The notes under the pieces: model-generated | What the model was told of the DNA's origin: nothing | Databases searched by the model: none | What the model saw: only the letters and a program-made list of their open reading frames with translations | In this document: piece after piece, positions 17,128 through 25,297 of the stretch | Position numbering within the stretch: position 1 is the first letter of the stretch | Layout: each line of letters begins with the position of its first letter | Made by a program: the position numbers and the translations under genes | NCBI RefSeq assembly: GCF_016908375.1 | Contig: NZ_JAFBDS010000005.1 | Coordinates: 248,001-312,000 of the forward strand | Source of the DNA: Amphibacillus cookii | GTDB taxonomy: Bacteria; Bacillota; Bacilli; Bacillales; Amphibacillaceae | DNA length: 64,000 nucleotides | Direction: 5' to 3'

Positions 17128-17286
17128 ATTAACCGAACCGTCAATCCATGAGCATTTTCGTTCTTCACCCATGGATTGGTCCTTGAGTGAATCAGGACAT
17201 TCGCATCCGTTAACTCCTACTTAAATAGATTGATCTTTGCTCACCATTTCGAAGTGGCGTTTTACGGCCGATTAACCATGATAAAA
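17128..17286 (+). repeat. structured intergenic repeat, copy B
   Basis: A near full-length copy: GAACCGTCAATCCATG and CACCCATGGATTGG form the first hairpin with compensatory changes (CCATG/CATGG instead of CAGTGG/CCACTG). Then come GAGTGAATCAGGACATTCGC, ATCCGTTAACTCC, the diverged centre, GCGTTTTACGGCCGATTA and CATGATAAAAC. It lies between two minus-strand genes. Confidence 0.85.
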
Positions 17287-17305
17287 CAACAATAAAAAGA
17301 TTTTT

Positions 17306-18019
17306 TTATTTTTGACCATAGTATGCATTTTTTCCATGTTTTCTAAAATAGTGTTTATCTAGCACATATTGCGGTAAAAAATTGTCTGATGTCATTATCG
17401 TTTCGGTTAATTGCGCCATAGAACATATTTCATCTAATACTAAACTGTTCTCCACTGCTTCGTTAGGGTTAGCCCCCCATGTAAATGGTCCATGGCCATT
17501 CACAAGTATACCTGGAATTGCTAAAGGACTAAGTTGACGCTCTTGAAACGTCTTAACAATCACTTTTCCTGTATTCATCTCGTATTCATTATCAACCTCA
17601 TCATTATTTAATTGACGCGTCGTAGGAACTGGCCCATAAAAAGTATCCGCATGCGTTGTACCATAAACAGGTAAGTCTCTTCCTGACTGCGACCATGATA
17701 CTGCATAACGACTATGTGTATGAACAATTGCGCTTATCTCTTCAAAATGTTGATATAATATGACATGAGATTTAAGATCTGAAGACGGCTTTAATCCTCC
17801 TTCTAACGGTTCCCCCTCCATGTCAGTTACAACCATCTGACTTGAAGTCATTTGCGAGTAGTCCAATCCACTCGGTTTAATAACAATCACACCAAGTTCG
17901 CGATTAATTTCACTAACATTTCCCCACGTCAAAACTACTAAACCTAATTCAGGAAGTTTAAGATTTGCTTTAAAAACACGTTCTTTCATTTCATCAATTA
18001 TCTGTTTTCGTTGTTTCAT
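17306..18019 (-). CDS. ulaF: L-ribulose-5-phosphate 4-epimerase
   Basis: The protein has 237 residues of the AraD/UlaF/SgbE class II aldolase-like family, which converts L-ribulose 5-phosphate to D-xylulose 5-phosphate and feeds the pentose phosphate pathway. Zinc ligands are visible in IVHTHSRYAVSWSQ and the later GHGPFTWG. GNVSEIN and KPSGLDY are substrate-phosphate loops. Position next to UlaE and UlaD homologs supports the UlaF/SgbE role over AraD. Start ATG 18019. An array of two AAAGGAAGAAATACC copies lies just upstream. Confidence 0.88.
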   Translation of the reverse strand: MKQRKQIIDEMKERVFKANLKLPELGLVVLTWGNVSEINRELGVIVIKPSGLDYSQMTSSQMVVTDMEGEPLEGGLKPSSDLKSHVILYQHFEEISAIVHTHSRYAVSWSQSGRDLPVYGTTHADTFYGPVPTTRQLNNDEVDNEYEMNTGKVIVKTFQERQLSPLAIPGILVNGHGPFTWGANPNEAVENSLVLDEICSMAQLTETIMTSDNFLPQYVLDKHYFRKHGKNAYYGQK

Positions 18020-18064
18020 AGCTAACCTCTCTCACAATTAAAAGGAAGAAATACCTTTTATTTT

Positions 18065-18943
18065 TTATACTAAAAAGGAAGAAATACCCACTTCATAGCC
18101 TGCTTCATTCATAATCGGAAACAAGAATTCTTTTGCTTCATTTACCCGTTCTTCTGGATTTTCATCAACTTCACTCCACATTTCGATTAAAAATGTACCT
18201 TCATAGCCTAGGCGTTTTAATGTCTTAAAACAGCCTAAAAAGTCAACATCACCTCGTCCAAAAGGAACGTTTTTAAATTGCCCAGGAAAATCAGGCGTCA
18301 TTTTTTTGGTATCTTTAATATGAATGGCAGCAATGGATTCAATTCCGACTTCAAGTTCATATCCAATATCATTTTCAGGCCATGCTGATAAATTTCCGAT
18401 ATCAGGGTAAGCTTGTAACCAAGGGGAAGGTATCTGCTGCTTAATATTATTAAATTTGGTTAACGAGTTTATAAAATAATCATCCATTATTTCTATGGAA
18501 AGGGTCATCTGTTTTGCTGCCGCCATTTTTACAGCTTTAGACACGTTTTCAATGAAATATTCACGTGTTAATACATTTTTCTCTTCGTAATATACATCAT
18601 AACCTGCCAACTGAATATTCCTAACCCCTAATTTACTTGCTAAGTTTATCGCTTTCTCCATAATCTCTAAAGATTTATTTCTCGTTTCAATATTCCTCGA
18701 ACCTAGAGGAAAGCGTCGGTGGCCACTAAGACATATAGAGTAAATTCCAATCCCTGTCTCATTAATAGCTGTAAGCACTTCGTAAATCTCTTTATCCTCC
18801 CAATACAATCTAGATAACCTTTCATCTGTTTCGTCAATTGACATTTCGATGAAATTGAACCCCAGTTTTTTTGCTAGATTTAAACGTTCAAACCAAGAAA
18901 TATTTTTGGGTAGTGCTTTTTCATAAATTCCAATAACCGTCAC
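18065..18943 (-). CDS. ulaE: L-ribulose-5-phosphate 3-epimerase (UlaE/SgbU)
   Basis: The protein has about 292 residues and a xylose isomerase-like TIM barrel fold. The N terminus VTVIGIYEKALPKNISWFER matches the UlaE/SgbU family, which epimerises L-xylulose 5-phosphate to L-ribulose 5-phosphate. Metal-binding acidic residues are expected in LSIEIMDD, AYPDIGNL, IHIKDTK and FLIEMWSE. GTG 18943 with GGAGGG 7 nt upstream is preferred over ATG 18958, which precedes that site. It overlaps no neighbour but is separated by only 2 bp from the UlaD homolog. Confidence 0.88.
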   Translation of the reverse strand: MTVIGIYEKALPKNISWFERLNLAKKLGFNFIEMSIDETDERLSRLYWEDKEIYEVLTAINETGIGIYSICLSGHRRFPLGSRNIETRNKSLEIMEKAINLASKLGVRNIQLAGYDVYYEEKNVLTREYFIENVSKAVKMAAAKQMTLSIEIMDDYFINSLTKFNNIKQQIPSPWLQAYPDIGNLSAWPENDIGYELEVGIESIAAIHIKDTKKMTPDFPGQFKNVPFGRGDVDFLGCFKTLKRLGYEGTFLIEMWSEVDENPEERVNEAKEFLFPIMNEAGYEVGISSFLV

Positions 18944-18945
18944 AT

Positions 18946-19587
18946 TTAATCCCTCCATACTTCGTTGATTTTATTTTTTAATGCCCTAACCGCTTCAATA
19001 GGATTATCCGTCTCAGTTATCCCGCGCCCAACAATAAAAGTATAGATATCCATACCTTTAAATAAAGGTAACGTATCCACATTTAAACCGCCTGTAACAG
19101 ATACTTTAAATCCCATCTCAATTAACTTATTTACTTTAGTTAAATCTTTTTCTCCCCAAGTTTCACCTGCAAGCAATGCATCTCTACTCTGATGGTAAAT
19201 CACTTGTCTTATCCCTGCATTTAACCACGTTTGCGCTTCTTCATAAGTCCAATTTCCATAAAGCTCTACCTGAACTTCTTCTATCTCTTTTGTAGCAGAT
19301 TGCATAGTAGCCAAAGTTGCATTACACATACAGGTCATCCATGTTGCACCTCGGTTAGCAACATTTTTCGCCACTGTCCCACCAGCATCGGCACACTTAG
19401 TATCGGCAATAATAATTTTATCAGGGAATATATGTCTTAAAGTCTTGATAACCTCACTACCAATTTCTAATAACAGTACTGTACCCACCTCGATAATATC
19501 TATTTCATTCCCCACTATAACTGCTGTTTCTACAGCACTTGAAACATCTGAGTGATCTAAAGCAACTTGCAAATTTGGTATTGGCAT
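18946..19587 (-). CDS. ulaD: 3-keto-L-gulonate-6-phosphate decarboxylase
   Basis: The protein has 213 residues in the orotidine phosphate decarboxylase suprafamily. LQVALDHSD and the active-site motif IIADTKCADAGG (D-x-K-x-x-D) are those of KGPDC/hexulose phosphate synthase enzymes; the downstream VTGGLN and IVGRGIT are phosphate-binding loops. It decarboxylates 3-keto-L-gulonate 6-phosphate to L-xylulose 5-phosphate. Hexulose phosphate synthase is the main alternative, but the neighbouring UlaE, UlaF and UlaG homologs argue for the ascorbate pathway. ATG 19587 has AAGGAG upstream. Confidence 0.88.
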   Translation of the reverse strand: MPIPNLQVALDHSDVSSAVETAVIVGNEIDIIEVGTVLLLEIGSEVIKTLRHIFPDKIIIADTKCADAGGTVAKNVANRGATWMTCMCNATLATMQSATKEIEEVQVELYGNWTYEEAQTWLNAGIRQVIYHQSRDALLAGETWGEKDLTKVNKLIEMGFKVSVTGGLNVDTLPLFKGMDIYTFIVGRGITETDNPIEAVRALKNKINEVWRD

Positions 19588-19642
19588 TGACTATCGCTCC
19601 TTCGCTTTCTAAATTTAAATTTATCTCTAGAATTTTTTATTT

Positions 19643-20707
19643 TTATAAGAATGAATCAAATGGAAGATCATTTTTATTTTCAAATACGTCATTAAATCCT
19701 CGGTCGAACATATAACGGATATGTTTTATATCTTGTGGGTAAGTATAATCTCCACCTACCTGCCAAACAAAGGGTTTAAATTGATAAGATAATCTATCTT
19801 TTTTAAATTCCCATAATTTAACGATTTCTTCTGGATCCGCATAAAAGTTTGTCCAAATATCGTGGTGAACCGGTATGACTACCTTAGTTTTTAGAGATTC
19901 TGCCATACGCAGAACATCTACTGATGTCATTTTATCTTGAATACCTACTGGGTTTTCACCGAAATTTATTAACGCTACGTCAATGTCATTCTCTTTTCCA
20001 TGTTTTGCAAACATAACAGAATAATGAGAGTCTGCACCATGATATAAATTGCCACCTGACGTTTCAAATAGAATATTTACCGCAATATCGTCCATATCAA
20101 TAACTGGATTCTCTGCCAATTTAACTTCAGGATCATTCTCTGTAATTAGGGCTGTACGATCAAAAGATTCTAATGCTTTAATATTTACACTACCAAGTTT
20201 AACCTCGTCTCCTGGACGAACGACTACTGTTTTTTCTTTCGGGATTCCCCACTCTAGCCAACTTTGTACAACTTCTTTTGGGCCAATAAATTTAGCGTCT
20301 GGACAGTTATTATGAACACAAGCTGCAGTCGTTAGATCTAAATGATCTGAGTGAATGTGCGACACAACTAATGCATCAACATTTTTAATCTCAAAAGGAT
20401 CAATAACAAACGGAACATTTCTCCTATTAGGTTGTAAGTTTTCGGCTCCTGACATGCGCATCATTTGATGACCTTTTCTCATCTTTCCACTCCCATGGCT
20501 CCTTTTCCCTGTTCCATTCCACATATCCATGACAATATTTGTTCCTTCAAAAGTTTTGAGCCAGATCCCTGTACACCCTAACCACCACATCGAAAAAGAA
20601 TTTTTTGGAACTTCTTTATTAGCGATTTCTTCATTTAACCAAGTTCCCCACTCTGGAAAAGTAGCTTTTAACCATTTTTCTTTTGTAACTTCTGAAATAT
20701 TATTCAT
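19643..20707 (-). CDS. ulaG: L-ascorbate-6-phosphate lactonase
   Basis: The protein has 354 residues and a metallo-beta-lactamase fold. SHIHSDHLDL is the HxHxDH metal site. FSMWWLGCTGIWLKT and NIVMDMWNGTGKRSHG near the N terminus are hallmark UlaG segments. It opens the lactone ring of L-ascorbate 6-phosphate to give 3-keto-L-gulonate 6-phosphate, the UlaD substrate. It is the first gene of the minus-strand operon. ATG 20707 with AGGAGGAATAAG upstream is the true start; the frame is open farther upstream but without a ribosome site. The likely operator lies at 20745-20769. Confidence 0.92.
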   Translation of the reverse strand: MNNISEVTKEKWLKATFPEWGTWLNEEIANKEVPKNSFSMWWLGCTGIWLKTFEGTNIVMDMWNGTGKRSHGSGKMRKGHQMMRMSGAENLQPNRRNVPFVIDPFEIKNVDALVVSHIHSDHLDLTTAACVHNNCPDAKFIGPKEVVQSWLEWGIPKEKTVVVRPGDEVKLGSVNIKALESFDRTALITENDPEVKLAENPVIDMDDIAVNILFETSGGNLYHGADSHYSVMFAKHGKENDIDVALINFGENPVGIQDKMTSVDVLRMAESLKTKVVIPVHHDIWTNFYADPEEIVKLWEFKKDRLSYQFKPFVWQVGGDYTYPQDIKHIRYMFDRGFNDVFENKNDLPFDSFL

Positions 20708-20744
20708 TCTTATTCCTCCTAATATTAATTTGAAATTTAATGTT

Positions 20745-20769
20745 AATAACAACATATAATGTTGTTATT
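20745..20769. promoter_or_regulatory. operator palindrome between ulaG and its regulator
   Basis: AATAACAACAT (20745-20755) is perfectly complementary to ATGTTGTTATT (20759-20769) with a 3-nt centre. It lies in the divergent intergenic region and touches the -35 of the regulator promoter, so it is the probable DeoR binding site. Confidence 0.7.
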
Positions 20770-20796
20770 GCACACGAATAATGATAAAGTTATATT
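20768..20796 (+). promoter_or_regulatory. promoter of the DeoR-family regulator
   Basis: TTGCAC (20768-20773), a 17-bp spacer, and TATATT (20791-20796) precede the ATG at 20823. Confidence 0.6.
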
Positions 20797-20822
20797 GAAA
20801 ATATCATTATGGGAGTGTTTTT

Positions 20823-21590
20823 ATGAAAAGTTCGACTAAAGAAATTAATAATAGACGTGATCAAATTGTTGATTTATTATTAAAATCAGAGAATAACTAT
20901 CAAAGCATTACAGATTTATCAAGAAAACTTAATGTTTCTTCTATGACCATTAGAAGAGATTTAATATCTATTGAAAAAACCGGCTTAGTTAATAGGGTTC
21001 ATGGCGGAGCTAAACTCGTTCAAAATCAAGTCTCTAATAATAAGATATTACTATCAAGTCGCTTATCTATTGCAAAAAAAGCAGCTCAATATATTTCTAA
21101 TAATCAGACTATCTATATTAATTCTAGTAATACCGCTATTGAAAGTTTAAATCATTTAGATAGTATTAATAATATTGTAGTAACGAATAATTTAAACGTT
21201 GTAAATTATATAAACAATCCTAATCTAACCATTTTAATTCCCGGTGGCGAGCTTAGAAGCCCCAAAAGAGCAGTGGTCGGAGATATGACAATTTATGGAA
21301 TACAAAACATCCATGCCGATATTTCCATATTGGGTTGTTCAGGTATCAGCGCATCAAAAGGCATAACAACAAACAATATACATGAAGCTAAAGTCAATGA
21401 ACTAATGATACGAAATGCTGAAAAAAAAGTAATTATTGTAGCAGATAGCTCTAAAGTTGGCATTAATACAAATTTCCCTGTTTGTGATTTAAGTCATATT
21501 GACGTACTCATTACAGATTCCAAAATAGACCTTAGAGAGAAAAATGAAATTAGAAAACTTGGTGTCGAAGTAATCGCTGTTGAAAATTAA
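20823..21590 (+). CDS. DeoR-family transcriptional repressor (UlaR-like)
   Basis: The protein has 255 residues. The N-terminal helix-turn-helix reads SITDLSRKLNVSSMTIRRDL, then VHGGAKLV; the C-terminal sugar-phosphate sensor domain has IYINSSNTA, TNNLNVVNYI and VVADSSKVG. DeoR proteins usually repress divergent catabolic operons until a phosphorylated sugar binds. Divergence from ulaG and the palindrome in the shared control region make an ascorbate-operon repressor the natural reading. The codon composition is very AT-rich. Confidence 0.85.
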   Translation: MKSSTKEINNRRDQIVDLLLKSENNYQSITDLSRKLNVSSMTIRRDLISIEKTGLVNRVHGGAKLVQNQVSNNKILLSSRLSIAKKAAQYISNNQTIYINSSNTAIESLNHLDSINNIVVTNNLNVVNYINNPNLTILIPGGELRSPKRAVVGDMTIYGIQNIHADISILGCSGISASKGITTNNIHEAKVNELMIRNAEKKVIIVADSSKVGINTNFPVCDLSHIDVLITDSKIDLREKNEIRKLGVEVIAVEN

Positions 21591-21720
21591 TGTATTAATC
21601 ATTTTTAATAGATTTGTGATCTATTTTAAGCACTTAGCACTTACCAACACTAAAGAACACGTAACAAGCTCGTTATTTAGGACAGTGTTTTTATGTTTAT
21701 ACAATGTGAATATTAGATGA

Positions 21721-21799
21721 GATTGAATATTTCAATCCGTATAGAGCGGGCATGTCACCCTAATTAAATAAACGAGCTTTAAGGCGTATAACCATGCCC
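21721..21799. repeat. inverted repeats in the gap after the DeoR gene
   Basis: GATTGAA and TTCAATC flank a 3-nt centre at 21721-21737, and GGGCATG (21748-21754) pairs with CATGCCC (21793-21799). The gap separates convergent genes, so these may act as weak terminators. I could not align it convincingly to the large repeat family. Confidence 0.4.
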
Positions 21800-21885
21800 T
21801 TATCGTTTCCATTGTTAATCCACAACGTCCATCCATTATTTCCATCTAAATTCAATTTTAGTTAGTGATTTTTATTCAAAAGCAA

Positions 21886-23310
21886 TTAACGCTCATCTAT
21901 ACTACTTCCTTTAGTCTCAATTACTTTTTTATACCAATAATAACTATCTTTAGGTATTCTCTTTAAATCCTTTAATTCAAAATCCGTTCTATTAATGTAA
22001 ACGAGCCCATACCTTTTTTTAAAGCCTTGATGAGAACTTAAAATATCTGTAAATGACCATACACAATAACCAAATACATCAACGCCATCATTTATTGCTT
22101 CAGAAATTGCACGAATATGAGATTGAATATAGTCAATTCTATAGCCATCATGTATCTTGTTTTCCTTCGTTAACTCATCAGCTGTTCCTAATCCGTTCTC
22201 TGTAATGATTAGTGGCTTATGATATTTAGAATAATAGTCATTTAATGCAATTCTTAATCCAACTGGATCTATTTGGGCTCCATATTCAGTCTCTTCAAGA
22301 TTTTCGTTTTTTATAATTTCCCAATAACCATACATGTTATAATCCACTTCATTAAAGCCTTTGATTTTTGTACCTTTAAGATTTTTATCAGTTGGCTCTA
22401 AATATTTTGTTGTTATAGTTCTGTAATAGTTAACAGCAATAAAATCTACTTTAGCTTTTTTCATCACATCGTAATCTTCATCTGTTATTTCCAGATTAAG
22501 TCCAACGTCATCCAAGTAGTTTATATAGTAATCTGGGTACGCTCCAAAGACATGCGTGTGAATGCAGTAGTCAGTCTTTAATCTGTTATTCCATATTGCA
22601 GACATAACATCTTGCGGTTTATTTGTTGCTGGATAAGTAACTGTCGAAGAAATCGACGGTCCTACTTGACCATTATCAACTAACTCATGACATAAATCAG
22701 AAGCCTTTGCATACGCTAAAAACATATTATGATCCATGCGAATTCTTAGTTGTTCAACATTACCTTTATCTTCATATATATTCATTCGCTCATTAACCCG
22801 AATCATTAAGTTTTGTTCATTATGAATTTGCCACTTTTTTACTCTATCGCCGAAGTTTTCATAACATGTTTTTGCATATTCGGCAAATGCAGCTACGGTT
22901 TCTTTTGATTCCCAACCATTATACTTCTCTACTAAATGATAAGGTAAATCAAAATGATATAAAGTTATAAAAGGCTCAATATCTCTTTCAATTAACAAAT
23001 CAATAATTTTATTATAGTAATCAATACCTTTTTGATTAATTTTTCCTTCTCCGTCTGGAAAAATTCTAGCCCATGAAATAGAAAATCTATACATTTTTAA
23101 CCCTAAATCAGCCATTAAATTAATATCAGCTTCAAATTTATGATAAAAGTCACTAGCGACCTTAGTATCAGCTTGATATTCAGATTTCTTAAATGCATTC
23201 ACATCAGCTACAGTTAAACCCTTACCATCTGCATCCCATCCACCCTCTACTTGAAATGCAGAGGATCCTGCTCCCCAATAAAAATCATTTGAAAATAAGC
23301 TTTTACTCAT
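21886..23310 (-). CDS. family 1 glycoside hydrolase, 6-phospho-beta-glucosidase
   Basis: The protein has 474 residues. GH1 signatures: FYWGAGSSAFQVEGGW at the N terminus, the acid/base Glu in QIHNEQN (about residue 165, where most members have TFNEIN), and the nucleophile Glu in IITENGLG. It should split 6-phospho-beta-glucosides delivered by the adjacent EIIBC. The ATG at 23310 has GGAGGGATG upstream; the longer frame to 23340 has no such site. It lies 98 bp after the PTS gene and likely shares its transcript and cre control. Confidence 0.88.
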   Translation of the reverse strand: MSKSLFSNDFYWGAGSSAFQVEGGWDADGKGLTVADVNAFKKSEYQADTKVASDFYHKFEADINLMADLGLKMYRFSISWARIFPDGEGKINQKGIDYYNKIIDLLIERDIEPFITLYHFDLPYHLVEKYNGWESKETVAAFAEYAKTCYENFGDRVKKWQIHNEQNLMIRVNERMNIYEDKGNVEQLRIRMDHNMFLAYAKASDLCHELVDNGQVGPSISSTVTYPATNKPQDVMSAIWNNRLKTDYCIHTHVFGAYPDYYINYLDDVGLNLEITDEDYDVMKKAKVDFIAVNYYRTITTKYLEPTDKNLKGTKIKGFNEVDYNMYGYWEIIKNENLEETEYGAQIDPVGLRIALNDYYSKYHKPLIITENGLGTADELTKENKIHDGYRIDYIQSHIRAISEAINDGVDVFGYCVWSFTDILSSHQGFKKRYGLVYINRTDFELKDLKRIPKDSYYWYKKVIETKGSSIDER

Positions 23311-23407
23311 TTGTTCATCCCTCCAAGTACTAAATAGCATTTACTTCTCATTAAACAGTTCTATCTATAAATTAGTCTTTATCCCACCTCTTTTTATATT
23401 CTTTTTA

Positions 23408-24838
23408 TTAACTTGCTCTTTTTTCAGTCGTCGGTAAATCTTCAAACCCAAGAATATAAGTAAGTACAGTAGCTCCAAAGAAAGCAATTAAACAGCCAAC
23501 AATATAATAAATAAAAATTCGCATACCAAAAGCTGCATAAGTAAATATAGTTAGAACTCCATTATTCGCAAATGCATCTCCGTAAACACCGCCAAATCCC
23601 ATCACGGCTCCTCCCATAGCGCCAGCAATAATTGCTGCTACCATTGGGCGTTTAAGTCTTAAGTTTGCACCATATATTGCAGGCTCAGTTATACCTACAA
23701 GTACGGCAGAAATTAATGCTGAAAGAGACACATTTTTCAAAGCAATATTTTTAGTTTTTAACATTACTCCCAAAACAGCTCCACCTTGTGCAAAATTAGC
23801 TGCACCAGCAAATGCTAATAAATTTTGTCTACCTAATATGGCTACATCATTTAATCCAACTGGCAATAATGCTCGGTGAGCCCCAAATACAACCAAGACT
23901 CCCCATAGTCCACCTACTAAAGCTCCGCCAATTGTTGCATTATAAGAAATAATAGTGTCATAAACAACTTGAATGATATTACCTACATAAATACCGATTG
24001 GACCCGTGATAGATAAAATTACTGGCACCATAACGATCAATGATATTCCTGGAACAAGAATAATTTGTACAACTTCAGGTACGACTTTCTTTAGCCATTT
24101 TTCTAAAAATGATAGAACAATAATAGAAATTAAAATTGGGATTACCGATTCTACATAATTAAATATTCTTAACGTCTCTCCCGAACCCCATGCTCCTTTA
24201 ATTACTGGCAGTCCAAAAATTGTAGATTTTGTTGTATAATCAAGCATCATCTCATTTACAGCGGGATATAATAAAAAAGCACCTAATGTCATTGCAATAT
24301 AAGGACTCGTTTTCATCGCACGGGCAGTTGTATAGGCAAGGAAAACCGGCATAAAGTAGAATATAACCTGACTGGCCGCAAATAAGAGTACATACGTATC
24401 GGAAGTTGTTATATCATGACCATAATTTGAAGCGATCATATTTGCTGCAGTAAGTAACCCTTTAATTAGCCCCGCAGCTGCAATTACAGGCACAATTGGT
24501 GTAAAAATTTCTGATAATATCCTTAATAGTTTATTAGCAAATTTCTCGTTATTTATTTCATTATTTTCACTTTCTTTACCATCGTCAGTACTTATCCCTA
24601 ATAAGTTTGCAACTTCACTAAATACTTTTCCAACTTTATTTCCAATGACTACCTGATACTGGCCAGAACTACTTACTGTTGAAATAACCGTCTGAGTTGT
24701 TTTAATTTTTTCATCATCTACTAATTTTTCATCTTTCAATACAAACCTGAGTCTAGTAAAACAATGTGTTACATGACTTATATTCGATTCTCCACCAACA
24801 GCATCAATAATTTCGTTAGCTATCTCTTTAAAATCCAT
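23408..24838 (-). CDS. PTS beta-glucoside-type EIIBC component
   Basis: The protein has 476 residues. The EIIB domain (about 1-90) has the phospho-Cys in SHVTHCFTRLRFVL (residue 26). The EIIC domain (about 100-465) is a multi-helix membrane channel with the conserved GITEPAIYG loop. It imports and phosphorylates a beta-glucoside or related sugar. No EIIA domain is fused, so it needs an EIIA from elsewhere, for example the glucose PTS. It forms a pair with the GH1 gene, with a cre-like site at 24922-24938 upstream. Confidence 0.88.
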   Translation of the reverse strand: MDFKEIANEIIDAVGGESNISHVTHCFTRLRFVLKDEKLVDDEKIKTTQTVISTVSSSGQYQVVIGNKVGKVFSEVANLLGISTDDGKESENNEINNEKFANKLLRILSEIFTPIVPVIAAAGLIKGLLTAANMIASNYGHDITTSDTYVLLFAASQVIFYFMPVFLAYTTARAMKTSPYIAMTLGAFLLYPAVNEMMLDYTTKSTIFGLPVIKGAWGSGETLRIFNYVESVIPILISIIVLSFLEKWLKKVVPEVVQIILVPGISLIVMVPVILSITGPIGIYVGNIIQVVYDTIISYNATIGGALVGGLWGVLVVFGAHRALLPVGLNDVAILGRQNLLAFAGAANFAQGGAVLGVMLKTKNIALKNVSLSALISAVLVGITEPAIYGANLRLKRPMVAAIIAGAMGGAVMGFGGVYGDAFANNGVLTIFTYAAFGMRIFIYYIVGCLIAFFGATVLTYILGFEDLPTTEKRAS

Positions 24839-24921
24839 TTAAAACACCCTCTCTTAATATTTGGTTATGGTTTAATCAGATTGACACAGGTATTATTTTC
24901 TAATTATAAGTCTCACCTCTC

Positions 24922-24938
24922 TTGTTAAGCGCTTTCAA
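24922..24938 (-). promoter_or_regulatory. cre-like catabolite control site
   Basis: On the minus strand TTGAAAGCGCTTAACAA matches the CcpA cre consensus at most positions, including the core GAAAGCGCTT. It lies 84 bp upstream of the EIIBC start, so glucose repression of the PTS/GH1 pair is likely. Confidence 0.65.
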
Positions 24939-25020
24939 TTATTATAACGTTATTGTAACATGAAATGATCGAAAGTAAATATTTTTTGTTAAAAAAACAC
25001 TAAAAACAGATAAAAAAATT

Positions 25021-25048
25021 AATTATATGTTTAAGTTAACATATAATT
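25021..25048. promoter_or_regulatory. operator-like inverted repeat, related to the ulaG operator
   Basis: AATTATATGTT (25021-25031) and AACATATAATT (25038-25048) are exact complements with a 6-nt centre. The 10-mer AACATATAAT also occurs in the ulaG/DeoR operator (20751-20760). It sits in the divergent gap between the EIIBC gene and the M50 gene. The rest of that gap is AT-rich. Confidence 0.45.
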
Positions 25049-25297
25049 ATGTTAATTTTCATTATTTATTTGTTAAATCAATTTGCTGATTAATAAATAA
25101 CGGTCTAAATATCAGTTTTAACATCGATGATCATTTACCGCTTGACTGGATGAAAAACTTTATTGGAGTGAGCACTCATTTTATACTTATTTGAATCACA
25201 TCTATACACAAACAAATAACAACGCTATAATAATAATCAGGAAATACATACCTTTATTTACAACATTTAAAAGCTAGATTAAAGGAGATCATGACAT

